NCBI GenBank assembly: GCA_960531495.1
Contig: OY482860.1
Span: 734,501 to 798,500, forward strand
Source: Zeus faber
Lineage: Eukaryota; Chordata; Actinopteri; Zeiformes; Zeidae
DNA length: 64,000 bases
Direction of reading: 5' to 3'
Below the pieces are notes generated by a model. The model was not told where the DNA came from. It ran no database searches and saw only the letters and a list, made by a program, of their open reading frames with translations. Numbering within the stretch: position 1 is the first letter of the stretch; each line of letters opens with the position of its first letter. The position numbers and the translations under genes are program-made. Shown here one piece after another: positions 22,572 through 35,181 of the stretch.

Positions 22572-23609
22572 CTCATTGAAGTACCATGTCTATTCACAGA
22601 CATTAGAATCCGTTATTTATTCTCCATGTCTTGGATTATTAACATGGACGTTTACAATGCCACCTTAACCCGGATTATACTTTCTCTGGACATTGTTATC
22701 ATCTACACAGGATTATTTGTTGCCAATGAGCTTTTATAACACAATAACACTGCTTTATACTATATTATTACCAAATCATCATATTATATTAATTCATACT
22801 ATACTTCATGTATGATATTACCCTTTGGTCATTAAAAATAGTAAATACCTTATTCTCTAGTTACTTCTATAATCATTGCTGCTCTTGCCTGTACTTACTT
22901 ACTCTAGTGTAACTGCCCCTTTCCCACAGTGAGCTACTACAAGTAGTTAACACAGTGCTGCTCCATGTTAACTCTGTACAGGCCTGTGATCTGCGCTTCG
23001 CTGTGTGCACATCGGAGGGGTTTCCAAGGACATGTCCCTCATGAATGCGCATATCTTTCCCAACCAATCCACCACCCATTCATGCTTAAAAAAAACAAAA
23101 CAGGCCTGATAAAAAGGACGCCATGGGGCATCTAGGGGCATGTGCCTGCTCTATGGACAGATGTGTAAATATGTTTATTTTTATTTCACATCTTCTTTTC
23201 CCTTTCTTGACCTGCACTGCCGTGACACCTGAATCCCCCACAGGGATTAATAAAGTTGTTTTTTTTATCTTATATTGTCTTATCTTATCGCTCTAGTATA
23301 ATAAATACAATTGTCCACCTGCTCTTAATTTCCAATGACTCCATTTCTATTTCTTCTTATTGAATAGGGAATGCATTCTGCAGTCTTTAGTTTGTCTCAC
23401 ACCGTCCTCTGTAGGCCACAAGAGGAACAGCGATAACGCACACAATGCTACAGTTGTTGCTGTTGACTGTCTCCCCGTGGGTCTTTTTACAGTTTGATAC
23501 CGCTGCTGCGTCGATTGCAGACGCACTAAGTCTGTGTAGAAAATACTACAGCGGAGATTATGATAATGAAAAAAATATATAAAATAATAATAATAATCCC
23601 TTCCCAAAC

Positions 23610-23687
23610 CTCCAGCAATCTGTCTCCGACGTGGATCCCGGCCCTGTCGGATGAGCCTCCGCTGGAGACTCTGGAAATGAAGATTCC
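23610..23687 (-). CDS. PDZ exon Q: middle of Scribble-PDZ1-like domain
   Basis: This 78-bp phase-0 exon encodes GIFISRVSSGGSSDRAGIHV and GDRLLE, matching GIFISRVSEEGPAARAGVRV and GDKLLE of Scribble PDZ1. The acceptor is tcctctcag and the donor CTGGAG|gtttgg. It lies 0.6 kb downstream of exon P, with an AT-rich intron in between. Confidence 0.9.
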
Positions 23688-23755
23688 CTGAGAGGATGTA
23701 CAAGAAAGGGTTTGATTTTGATGTGCAGACGTTCAAGACTGAAGCGAATTAACCC

Positions 23756-23780
23756 AAATAATAATAATAATAATAATAAC
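23756..23780. repeat. (AAT)n microsatellite
   Basis: A run of ATA/TAA triplets in the intron between PDZ exons P and Q; a shorter one occurs at 23583-23597. Confidence 0.9.
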
Positions 23781-24298
23781 TTTACTTGTACAGCACCTTT
23801 CATACACAACATGCAAGTCGATTGATAGAAGTCGATCTAAAAGCAATAATAAAAGACAAACTACTCAAGTGGTCTTAACTTAAAACAACTTTCCTATACT
23901 AATTGTAAATACATTGACCAGTGCTGCTCCGAGATACTAAAATACTCGGATGGGTCGGATGCAGAGAAGTAGTTTCCTCCAGAGGAAATAATAATGGTCT
24001 ACATGTGCAATCAGTCAACTACATACTGTATATGTTAGTTCTAATACAGTGGTATTCAAACTGTGGGACACGGAGAAATTGCAAGGGAGGAGCGAGAGAA
24101 AAAATACAATCATAAAATTAAAGTAATAAATAAATACATTAAAAATAAAATGTATACAAATAAATAGAAAATAATACAATTTATTCATATTTAAATTTAT
24201 TTTCAATATTTGTTTTGTTGTGGGGCGTCAAGTACTTGGAACAGCCACTGATCCAATATCATGGCCAAGCCTCCCATGGATACTCCTTCAGGACCCAC

Positions 24299-24388
24299 CT
24301 CGTCATGTTCCCTGTACGGTAGAGATCCTCTTCCCCCGGCGATGCTGATTCCCAAACTGCTGTTCTGCCCCGAAACTCTGACCTGTAA
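24299..24388 (-). CDS. PDZ exon P: first part of Scribble-PDZ1-like domain
   Basis: This 90-bp phase-0 exon encodes LQVRVSGQNSSLGISIAGGR then GSLPYREHDE. Scribble PDZ1 has GGLGISIAGGKGSTPY ending DDE at the equivalent place, so LGIS is the carboxylate-binding loop. The acceptor is ctctgcag and the donor GACGAG|gtgggt. The splice point after D-E immediately before G-I-F is where the next exon resumes. Confidence 0.88.
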
Positions 24389-24587
24389 CTGCAGAGCAAG
24401 AGGGGGGAGGTCACCAGCAACACAGAATGGAACGCCATTTTAGTCAACATTAAATAAAATAAAAAAATAAATAAATGTGTTTATGAAATAAATAAGAGGC
24501 AATAAATATATACATAAATGTAAATATGAATATATAAATGGTTAAATATAGTTCAATAATAAATATAAATAAATATATTTCTATTTT

Positions 24588-24875
24588 AAAATGTCCCGAA
24601 AGAAGAGGTCCTACGATTCCCGAGGCCAGGGAACAGACTTTCCACCCGGGACCCAGGTGTGGGTCTACTGTCTGGAGAGAAAGAAGGGCCTCTCCCCCAA
24701 GCTGTGGAGTGAGCGAGCTGACACCTGCACTGTGCTGGAACAGCTGTCGGACGTGGTGTACAGGGTGCGGCTGGTCAAGTGGAACCAGGTGGTGCCCCTT
24801 CACCGTGACCGGCTCACTCCCTACCCGCCCCTGGCTCCAACCGAGAAGGTATCAGTAGCTGAGGACCAGCTCTGA
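24588..24875 (+). mobile_element. gypsy integrase tail fragment, plus strand
   Basis: The open frame reads SRKKRSYDSRGQGTDFPPGT and VWVYCLERKKGLSPKL with VVPLHRDRLTPYPPLAPTEK, clearly related to 17715-18026 but on the opposite strand. It is a truncated piece lying within the intron between linker exon O and PDZ exon P. Confidence 0.82.
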
Positions 24876-25472
24876 GCAACCACCCTTATTCCTACCACTG
24901 TTGCGTAGGAGAGCACCAAGGGAGGCCCCAGTGTGTGTGTTCCCTGTCTCTCCGCCAGCTCTGAATCTGTGACATAACCACATCCCATTCATTTGCATTT
25001 AAGGATTGGAAATATTGCATCATGAAATAAATATGCCATGTGGAATTATGAAAAACAAGTCCCCACCGTTTTAAAAATAAAAAGATATTTATTTATTGAA
25101 CTATATTTACTCTTTTATATATTTACATTTAATTCTATATTTATTGCCTCATTCATTTAATTTAGGATTTATTTCATGGACATGTTTCATTATTTATGTA
25201 TTTATGTATAATTATTTCAAATGGTGTTCCATAACACAGAGCCTCTACAGTGGTACATTTCAGTGTTTCTGATAGACCTGAATACCTTTTTTTTTTGAGA
25301 GAGAGATTTAACTCTTCAGTTATTGACCCAATTCAAAGTTTGAAAAACTTTAGCTTGAAACCGTTCCTGCTGATATGTTTGGACCATGAGGAAAAACAGC
25401 TCTTTGAACTGTTTGAACATGTTTTTCTGTTTTTATGAAAAACTGACTGACTGAATTGTAGGTTAAGACAAC

Positions 25473-25840
25473 GGGGTGGTTTGGTGGACACAGATTAGGT
25501 CTAGTTTTAAAACTAAATCACACTTTCTAACCGGACTAACTGAAATGGCCTTTCTCTGTCATGGTTTTGAAAAACCTGATTTTCAGAAGGAACATTACAG
25601 CTAATCTCAGTCTAAGTGAATCTTAAATTAAACCTATGGATTAAAGGACGTGGACCTGGACTAGATGGACTAGAAGACCAGCACCAAGACCAGACGAGTC
25701 CATCACCTTAGTCTAGGATTTTCTGGTCTTGAACCAATTCATCTTAAATTAAGCAACGTCTCAGAAAGGTATTTTTAAATTCATCTAAGTAGGATTATCT
25801 TTGTCCTGATTTAGATTCAACCCTGTCTGCAAAACCCTGT
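25473..25840 (+). mobile_element. Dispersed repeat with inverted ends, copy 1
   Basis: It starts GGGGTGGTTTGGTGGACACA and includes CCGGACTAACTGAAATGGC. The same order of sequence is found at 56731-57170. No protein is encoded; it behaves as a non-autonomous element. It lies in the intron of the proposed long lrrc1. Confidence 0.75.
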
Positions 25841-26022
25841 CTCACCCTGTCCTACCTCACAATGAAAAAATAATGTTATTTTTTTCGTTTGTTACGCGTT
25901 TTGGGCGGTTCAACATACACTCCGAAATGTCCGCGGTCATTTTGACCCGTGGACATTTTGGTCGTCCTTAACAGTGGAACATAACAGGAGGGTTTTTAAT
26001 AAAGGTGTAGCACTCAGTTTAC

Positions 26023-26232
26023 TCTTAAAGGCACTTGGGAGAGAGACATCTGCTCAGCCAAATCTCCCCGAAATCTCATATTCTCGGCAGGAGTAGGAGG
26101 ATCTTCTCGGTGGAGGTCCCCCGTGCTCAAAGCTCTCTGCCGAGGTAATTTCCTGTCAGCGCGACTCGACTCGTCTTCTCTGCGGTGACAAAGACGTGCA
26201 GCATTGCTCTCCAAAAACGGGTTTACCCCGTC
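26023..26232 (-). CDS. Proposed linker exon O of long lrrc1
   Basis: A strong pyrimidine-rich acceptor (ttccctccag) opens a 70-residue reading frame, phase 0 at both ends, ending AGA|gtaaac. It contains KLPRQRALSTGDLHRED and AENMRFRGDLAEQM and is rich in charged residues. I do not recognise a domain. The intron between it and exon N would be 131 bases, a common size in fish. The frame runs directly into the PDZ exon at 24388. Confidence 0.45.
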
Positions 26233-26363
26233 CTGGAGGGAAGTGGGTGAGGACAGGGGGAAGGACATGGGGAAGGAGTGGATTATCTTTGGAATGTGAG
26301 GAACCCTGCATCTAGGGAAAAGGCCGGACCTCCTGGAAATGTTAGGTCGAGACCCAGACCAAC

Positions 26364-26635
26364 CTCCTTCTCCGCTGGGGCCAGTCCCAGTCCTTCAACG
26401 TCGTTTTCCTCCTCCTCCTCTGGACTGGAGCAGTGTTCGGCTGCCATGTTGTTTCCAACCAACCAGGATGCCGGGGGTCCCTCAGGCCAATGCTTCCAGT
26501 GGCCAGACCCCCTCCAGGAGCCTGAGGGGCCCAACAGGGACCGGTCTGGGCGACTGGCCCCAAAGGATGGTTTTTTAGCCAAATAAGTTCTACTTTCCTG
26601 GAGACAAGTTGGAAGGTGGAAGAGACCGGTCACTG
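26364..26635 (-). CDS. Proposed linker exon N of long lrrc1, with acidic run
   Basis: The stretch is open for 272 bases on the minus strand between an acceptor ttattttcag and a weak donor GAG|gttggt. It encodes VTGLFHLPTCLQESRTYLAK, a tryptophan- and glycine-containing middle, and an acidic run SSPEEEEENDVEG. Entry in phase 1 and exit in phase 0 fit the neighbours. Scribble has a similar glutamate-rich linker before PDZ1, but there is no clear residue-level match. An alternative acceptor gtctccag at 26597 would shorten it in the same frame. The exon boundaries are tentative. Confidence 0.45.
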
Positions 26636-26669
26636 CTGAAAATAACCTGTCTCACCTCTGTCAAGATGT

Positions 26670-26686
26670 CCCCCCCCCCCCCCCCA
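26670..26686. repeat. Poly(C) tract
   Basis: A homopolymer run of C, on the minus strand poly(G), 35 bases upstream of the exon N acceptor. Confidence 0.95.
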
Positions 26687-27204
26687 ATTTGAACTAAAGG
26701 ATTTTTCAAAGAAGAATTGTTTTCACCTTTTCTGTCTGATTACCATGTCCTGTAGAGTATCAGCAGAGGAGACACACAAGGTTCTCACTGCAGAAGGTTA
26801 ACAGGATTGTTGTTCCCCCAACAGCAACAAAAAGTTTTCCCTAAATAAAATTATATCTGATCTTAACCTTAATGTAGAAATTTTACAATTCGACACAAGT
26901 CCAACAGGAGAAGACTGTCATTGTCGGGAACTTCAAAATGTAAATTATGTATACAGTCTAAGTAATGTATACTGGGTGTGCAATGGATTTCCAAAAGCAT
27001 ATTTTAGTCGTCTTAACTTTCCATCACACACACACACACACAATGAATAAAATATGATCATGTAAATATCAATATTATAATATAAAATCGTACACAATTT
27101 CCATCAAAGTGAAAAGCTGATGTCACAGTCTTCTTTAATGTTTCCACGTTGCCTGGACATGATGACACCTACAGACAGCACAGACAGCTGCTGGACACAA
27201 CACA

Positions 27205-27305
27205 CTTGAATCCACAGATGGAGCAACAGACGGAGCAACAGGCAGGGCAACAGAAGGCACAAAAGATGGAACAACAGACAGAGAAACAGAGGAAATAACA
27301 AAGTG
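27205..27305. repeat. Minisatellite of 15-base units
   Basis: Units of the form GAGCAACAGACG / GAACAACAGACAGAG recur about seven times with substitutions. Open frames through it on the minus strand are repeat artefacts. Confidence 0.8.
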
Positions 27306-27574
27306 AAAAACAGACACAACAGGTATGACAGACAGAAATGTGCGCCTCAACAACACCATACTGGTCCCGTCTAACCATTCAAAATCCAGTTTAAATCCCG
27401 TCGTTTTATAGTTGTTTTTATTGTGAATAGATTAGGATTGGAATGAGAGACTTTGGAAAAACAAAGTTTGAGCAAATGTGTTTGGATATTGAAATGTTGT
27501 GATTCACATTGACAAACACTGATACTGTTATAAAGCTTAAACTACAAAGAATAACAAAACAGGGGGTTTTTTCA

Positions 27575-28807
27575 TAAAATTTTAACACCCATTTTATTGG
27601 ATCAGTGGTTTTAAAAAGTTGAGCAGATCTCTCGGCTCATGAGTTCACGCCTTTTTGTGCAGTTTGATCATGACAATAAATACTTTAAAAGATATATTTT
27701 TAAATCAATCAACATTTGGACTGTTAGTTCATCTGAGCCCTTCTCTTAGAATCAAAAGAAAATAAAAATAAAACCAATTGAATAATGTACCATAGAAAAA
27801 GCACGCTAGAAACGTGAAGTGCATTTTATACTTTGACGTCTAACAATCAACTTATTAAAAACAAAAAGTGATCATTCTGCATAGTACTGCTGGTTAGAAT
27901 GACAAAACATCTCCTTTCGGCATCTATATTTTATAAACATTGCAAAAAAGACTCAGATTGTAGTGAGATTGTAGTTTGACGGCCTTGAAACTGCCAAAAT
28001 AAATGATATGCATTAAGTTACACCAGTCAAATGAACTGTAGTGTTTAAATATTGTAGTTTTTATATTAAAGGGAGCAGGGGGAGAGGAGTCAAGCTGCCT
28101 ACATTTCAATAAGACAACAGTACATGCATTTTGTTCATCGCTTTGCTTTTAAAGAGTAAAATTTAAAAAAAAAAGGTACCAAGTTTCAAGAATAATTTTT
28201 TAGAAAATCTAAAAACCGATGAAGACATTCTTCTATACATTTTATTTACATCCGAGCTGCCGAAAAGTAAAAAAAAAAAGAAAAAAGTATTATTCTTATT
28301 ATTATTATTATTATTATTCACAAATGACTACACAATGATCCTTAATCAGTAGGTAAAAAAACAAACAAACAAAGAAAAACTCCTGGCTTTATATATACCC
28401 AAAATAGTAAAAAGAGTCACCCAGTGTTTAAAAAAAATAAAGAATATATAATACATTTAAGAAGTTTTTGACAATATTATCATAATAGTGCAACTACCCA
28501 ATGTATATTTTTCTTATTTACAAAAAAACAAGCCGTTAAAAAAAAATAAAATAAAAATATTAAAATCTTTAAAATATCACTTAAAAAATATCACTGTGCA
28601 GGTTATATCCGTGGAAATGTTTGTTTTTTTTGAAAGACGAAGAAGGCACATTGGCCCTGGACTACAGGCATGGTGGTAAGGTGTTGGTGTTCCAGAGTTT
28701 GGGGTGCAGGTCAGTACAACAGGAGGATGTGGTGACAAGACACAGGAGGTAAGAACATTTCGGAGGTAAAAATTTAAAAAATGAAAAAGAAAAAAAATAA
28801 AGAAAAA
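27575..28807 (-). other. lrrc1: 3' UTR of short lrrc1 transcript
   Basis: From the TGA the minus strand continues without a recognisable coding exon to an AATAAA at 27593-27598, a length near 1.2 kb. It is AT-rich with many short A and T runs and an (ATT)n tract near 28300. The exact cleavage site is a guess placed about 20 bases past the signal. Confidence 0.6.
27593..27598 (-). terminator. polyadenylation signal AATAAA, short lrrc1 form
   Basis: On the minus strand the sequence reads CCAATAAAATGG here, about 1.2 kb after the lrrc1 stop codon. It lies before the first proposed linker exon of the long form. Other AT-rich hexamers nearby make the choice uncertain. Confidence 0.5.
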
Positions 28808-29285
<478 letters not shown>

Positions 29286-29286
29286 A

Positions 29287-29597
29287 TGTAGTGCTGGGCG
29301 ATGAAACGATAATGAAAATTATCGTAATCAGTTTTTCCTTGATGTCTAAATAAAACAACCTATGATTTAAAGTTCATGTTAAAGAGATTATTTGTCACAT
29401 ACATGACCGTATGTACTGTATATTTATGTGACAAATAATCTCTTGAACTTTAAATCATTCTTGTTGGGCGGATATGTTCGTATATTTAGGCAAGTGGTCA
29501 CAAAAAGCCAATCAATTTGGATCTAAAGCTGATCTTTGACCTTTCACCTCTAGCCAAATACGCTTGTCGATACAGGAAAGAAGCCTCTCCCCCTCCC
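29287..29597. mobile_element. MITE-like sequence with internal inverted repeat
   Basis: GTGCTGGGCGATGAAACGAT is a start seen in hAT-type elements. Inside, GATTATTTGTCACA (about 29387-29400) and TGTGACAAATAATC (about 29428-29441) form inverted arms, extended outward by GATTTAAAGTTCA and GAACTTTAAATC. Confidence 0.6.
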
Positions 29598-29811
29598 TCA
29601 TGGGTAGATTGCTCTTGTAAACACTCTTGTGGTCTAGTGATCTAAAGGCTGCTGGTTCGATCCCAGGCTCCTCCTGCTAGCACGCTGTAGTGTACCTGAG
29701 CAAGACACTTAACCCCTAATTGCTCCTGATGGTTGCGTCCGTCGGTGATTGAACAATTGTAAGTCGCTTTGGATAAAAGCGTCTGCTAAATGCAATGTAA
29801 TGTAATGTAAA
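29598..29811 (+). mobile_element. tRNA-derived SINE, copy 2
   Basis: The B box GGTTCGATCCC, the central GCAAGACACTTAACCCC and the tail TTTGGATAAAAGCGTCTGC match copy 1 at 8871. The end is an AATGT repeat. It lies in the intron between lrrc1 exons 13 and 14. Confidence 0.88.
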
Positions 29812-29814
29812 GAA

Positions 29815-30125
29815 GGAGAAAGACGATTTATCGTTGACAAATGAGAGCCACATGCATTGATAGTTTGGCTCTTTTTTTGGGATATTTAAGTTCCGATCCA
29901 AAGCAGACGCTAAATATCCATTGTGCAAAATATGTCGACGAGACGTGCCAACAGAGACGGAGCAACACCACAAGCTTTATTATTTATTTAGATTTAAACT
30001 GACAATATTTATATTGATTTTGATTTTATCTACATTTTACTTAAGTGAAATTTTATTTCAAGCAGCTGCACTTGTTACGTCTTGTTCACTTCTTACTTAT
30101 GTTACGAGTGCTGTGCAATAATCAT
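29815..30125 (+). mobile_element. hAT relic with BED-finger fragment, copy 1
   Basis: The plus strand encodes KFRSKADAKYPLCKICRRDV, a BED-type zinc-finger start. Sequence from about 29870 to 30090, such as GTTCCGATCCAAAGCAGACG and CAGCTGCACTTGTTAC, recurs at 60676-60880. Confidence 0.65.
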
Positions 30126-30639
30126 TATATTAAAATAATGCATAGCAATTTATCTTCTGATTTTTTTCCCTCTATTATTCTTTGATATTTATTATTTTTA
30201 AAAAAGAGGATGCTAAACGCTGCAAAGTTTTGTTGTAACTTTTTTCTTTTTTACAATGAAGATTTTTGTTTTAAGACTCGTGTTTATTTTGGGAAATTTC
30301 ATTCCACAAATAAATGTGTTTTTAAAATGCATCATGGCATACAACTGTCTTCTTTTTTTAAAAGAAATCTAACATTTAAAATTAAAATGCGATTTATATG
30401 TAGATGTGTGTATATGCAGATGTGTGTATATTAGGGGTGTCATGATTCAGATTTGAAAATCGAAAATCAATAAAAAATGTGTGTTTGATTTAGAACGTCG
30501 AAATCACAAGCAGGTTCGCGATTCTCCCCGTATTTTTGTGGGTAATATTGTCTGACATGGCTCTTGACCGCCAAGACAAAATAAATGTGATCTCTAATGT
30601 AACGGTATCTGAAAATAAACTACGTTCTGTAACGATAAA

Positions 30640-30765
30640 GGGGAGCTTTGGAGGGGAACGTTCCTAGTTCCTGCAGTGCGGACACTAAAAATAAGACCAG
30701 TTCCACCAAAAGTTCTTAGAACTATAAAAAAGTTCCTGCGGTGGGAAAATGCCTGCGGTGTCTTC
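30640..30765 (+). repeat. MITE-like repeat shared with 12130-12260
   Basis: AGTTCCTGCAGTGCGGACAC followed by AAAAAGTTCCTGC matches the left copy closely. The origin is unknown but the ends look like a short inverted-repeat transposon. Confidence 0.6.
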
Positions 30766-31305
30766 ATGCAGCAGAACCTCTATTGACTTGTGATGGACTG
30801 TGAAGAAATGCTTATTGATCGTCTGCCCCTGTATTGTTGTTTCTGTGTGATGAACGGGGTCATTTGTTGTATTTGTTATTATTTTGTTTTAAATGCCGTC
30901 AGCATCTCAAATTTAGCTTGTGGGACATCATAGTTTGAGAATTGAAGTTAAATATATTTGCGTAGAAAGTTATAAATGTTTTATTATTATGTTACTCATT
31001 TTTATTACTTCTTATTGTAGTATATTATTTTAACCTTGTTGTCTTTTTGATTGCAATATATGTTGAGATGCTCGTATGTGATGTGAACTCAACTTAAATA
31101 AGCCCAAATTCTTCACTTTGGGGTGGTGTGGGGATGTGCAGATTGGGCAACAAATCCAAACTGCTTGAACAATCAACTGATTCTTAACTGAGGGAACAAT
31201 GGCAAAGTGGGAGGAGGTTCAGATTTACCATTTGGCTGTCCAGCAATTCTTCCATGTGGGAGGGGAAAAAGGAAAATTTGGTTTCCTGCAAGGGTGGACA
31301 CCACC
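30766..31305. other. Intron, no feature seen
   Basis: AT-rich lrrc1 intron between exons 13 and 14, with no recognised repeat or exon. Confidence 0.5.
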
Positions 31306-31309
31306 TCAC

Positions 31310-31455
31310 CTTTTCGTCGTCGTCCTCGTCCTCGTCGTCGTCCTCCAGGAAGTGGATGGCACTGATCCTGTTCACGGCTCTGTCGGTCCAGTCGTCATCC
31401 ATCATGTCGTTCACCAGGCTCTGCAGTGCGCCGCAGCGGGCCAGGTTATCTGACC
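31310..31455 (-). CDS. lrrc1: lrrc1 exon 13: LANO-specific acidic segment
   Basis: This 146-bp exon encodes GSDNLARCGALQSLVND and DRAVNRISAIHFLE, then an acidic run of aspartate and glutamate. It closely matches the NLPRCGALENLVND and [21 protein letters not shown] region of human LRRC1, which sets LANO apart from Scribble. The acidic run is encoded by a near-pure GAC/GAG/GAA tract (31311-31350), so its length may vary. The donor is GAAAAG|gtgagg, phase 0. Confidence 0.97.
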
Positions 31456-31459
31456 CTGG

Positions 31460-32832
<1,373 letters not shown>

Positions 32833-33107
32833 TTATTTAAACCTGTAACAATACAAGCAGCCATACTGCCACTTACTCCCAGCTGCTGCCTTTTAATCGG
32901 ACTAATCCTGGAGACAGTATCGCTTCTTGATTTTATATATTCTGTATATATTTTTGTATATTTGGATTTTTGTGCTTTGTTCTTTTTGATAATCTTAGAA
33001 TCATTGTCCATTATTTATATTAGTATATCTATTAAATATATCTATAATCTTATATAAGGAAGTTGGACAATTACGAATTTGACTCGATACAATAGTATAG
33101 TATGCTA

Positions 33108-33320
<213 letters not shown>

Positions 33321-34980
33321 TCATTATATTTTACAGCCTTTACATAATCCAGACTAAAGCTACATGTCCAAACAGTATATAACAAGGTGAATATTGGTAA
33401 TTCGTTTCATTTATTGTGACAGACAGATTAAAAAAAATAAAAATATGAAAAAGAAAAGTGGCAATATATGAGGAAAATAATTACATACAATATTACATAA
33501 AATAATTACATACAATAAAACTCAGTTTTAGAAAAAGTTCAGAATATAATGCGATTTTTTGCACAGGATTGGCTATTGGTAGGGGCATGCATCTCTCCCT
33601 TATAAGAAAAACCGATAAGTATCTAGATACATGGGTTATGATACGGAACAATTCGGTGTGATTCGATACAATGCAATCTGGAACATTTCTTAAAATGTGT
33701 TTAACGTAGACATTAATTTCCCATTCTAAATTAAAATAAGCCAATTCTATAAAAGTATATCTTAAATATCTGATAATTTGGCAATTTTTCTCCATACAAA
33801 TTATATATATTATATAGATATTATTACAGATCTGACATTTCAATTATTCATTTTTTATCCTATTAAAATATATATTTTTTTTTTTCTCCTTTTTTTCTGG
33901 ACTGTTAAGCTTTTTAATTTTTAATGTTTATGGTCTTAATGTTCACCGAACCTCACAGAAGAAATTCCTAGTACATGTAAATGTACCTGACGAAAATCAA
34001 TTCTGATTCTAAAAGTGGCATTGCCTTACCTTTATGAGCATGAGGGAGAAGTGTTCGGTTGTCGGTTCAACGGTGTGAAATTAACCTCTTGAATCTTGAA
34101 TCTTAACTTGTAACATTAGATCAGTGAGTCTTCCGCAGCAGCGTAGTTTTTACTCAAGTAGAATGAGCAGCAAAGCTTCAGGCAAACAATTTAGAATTGG
34201 GCCATCGACCGTATCGTGGCACATTTAGATCGATCCAGGGGTATTTAGACTGTAAATTATAATTATAAATTATTCTATGTAGTGTAGGTAGGCATGTATT
34301 CTATGGGGGCTGTATTCTATCTACAGGGAACTAAAATTAGATGCAATTAGTCCCATTGGTGAGTTAACAGACTGAAGGCTCTTCATCTGCTTGGAAACTG
34401 GCATCCGTCACATTATCATGTTAAAAAGGGAAAGATGAGACTAGAACCTGACGTCAGTCCATCTGATTTGACACATGAGAATGTAAGGATGATTTCATAG
34501 CATCCATGTTCAACACATGACGTGATTTAATGATATTTTTCTTCATGTTAGCGATCACGTGGCGTTACATGATTGACATGTCACACACACAAAAAAAACA
34601 TGCAGACACATATATCCCAGGGTGGTAATCAGCCATCAAATTAATAATAAATAAATCACATTAACAAAACTGAGTCTTTGGTCAAGTTGTGGCTCAATAC
34701 CTAGCCCTGGAGTTCACTAAGATCTGTTGGGAACGTGGTGCTGCGCTCATGCTTTGGAGAGACAGTGAGAGACTAATATCTGGGCCAAGTGTGTCAGACG
34801 GTTAGTCTCTTCCCACTGTATTGCATCGCGGAGACACAGGAGCCATTGTGTAAGCCGTTTGAAAAGGCCTTTCAGATTCACACCAACCCAGAGACGGCTG
34901 CACTTTAACCGACAAGAGCTTTTCTAACACAATATCATGTCCCATTACAAAGCAAATAATGAGAATAATGGTATAAATCA

Positions 34981-35181
<201 letters not shown>

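Noticed and set aside
22206..24388. That the PDZ exons belong to an inserted retrocopy of scrib
   Set aside because: The domain is split by three introns with good splice sites, which a processed copy would lack.
27104..27378. Cysteine- and leucine-rich minus-strand frames in three phases
   Set aside because: They are produced by the 15-base minisatellite; all three frames being open is a repeat effect.
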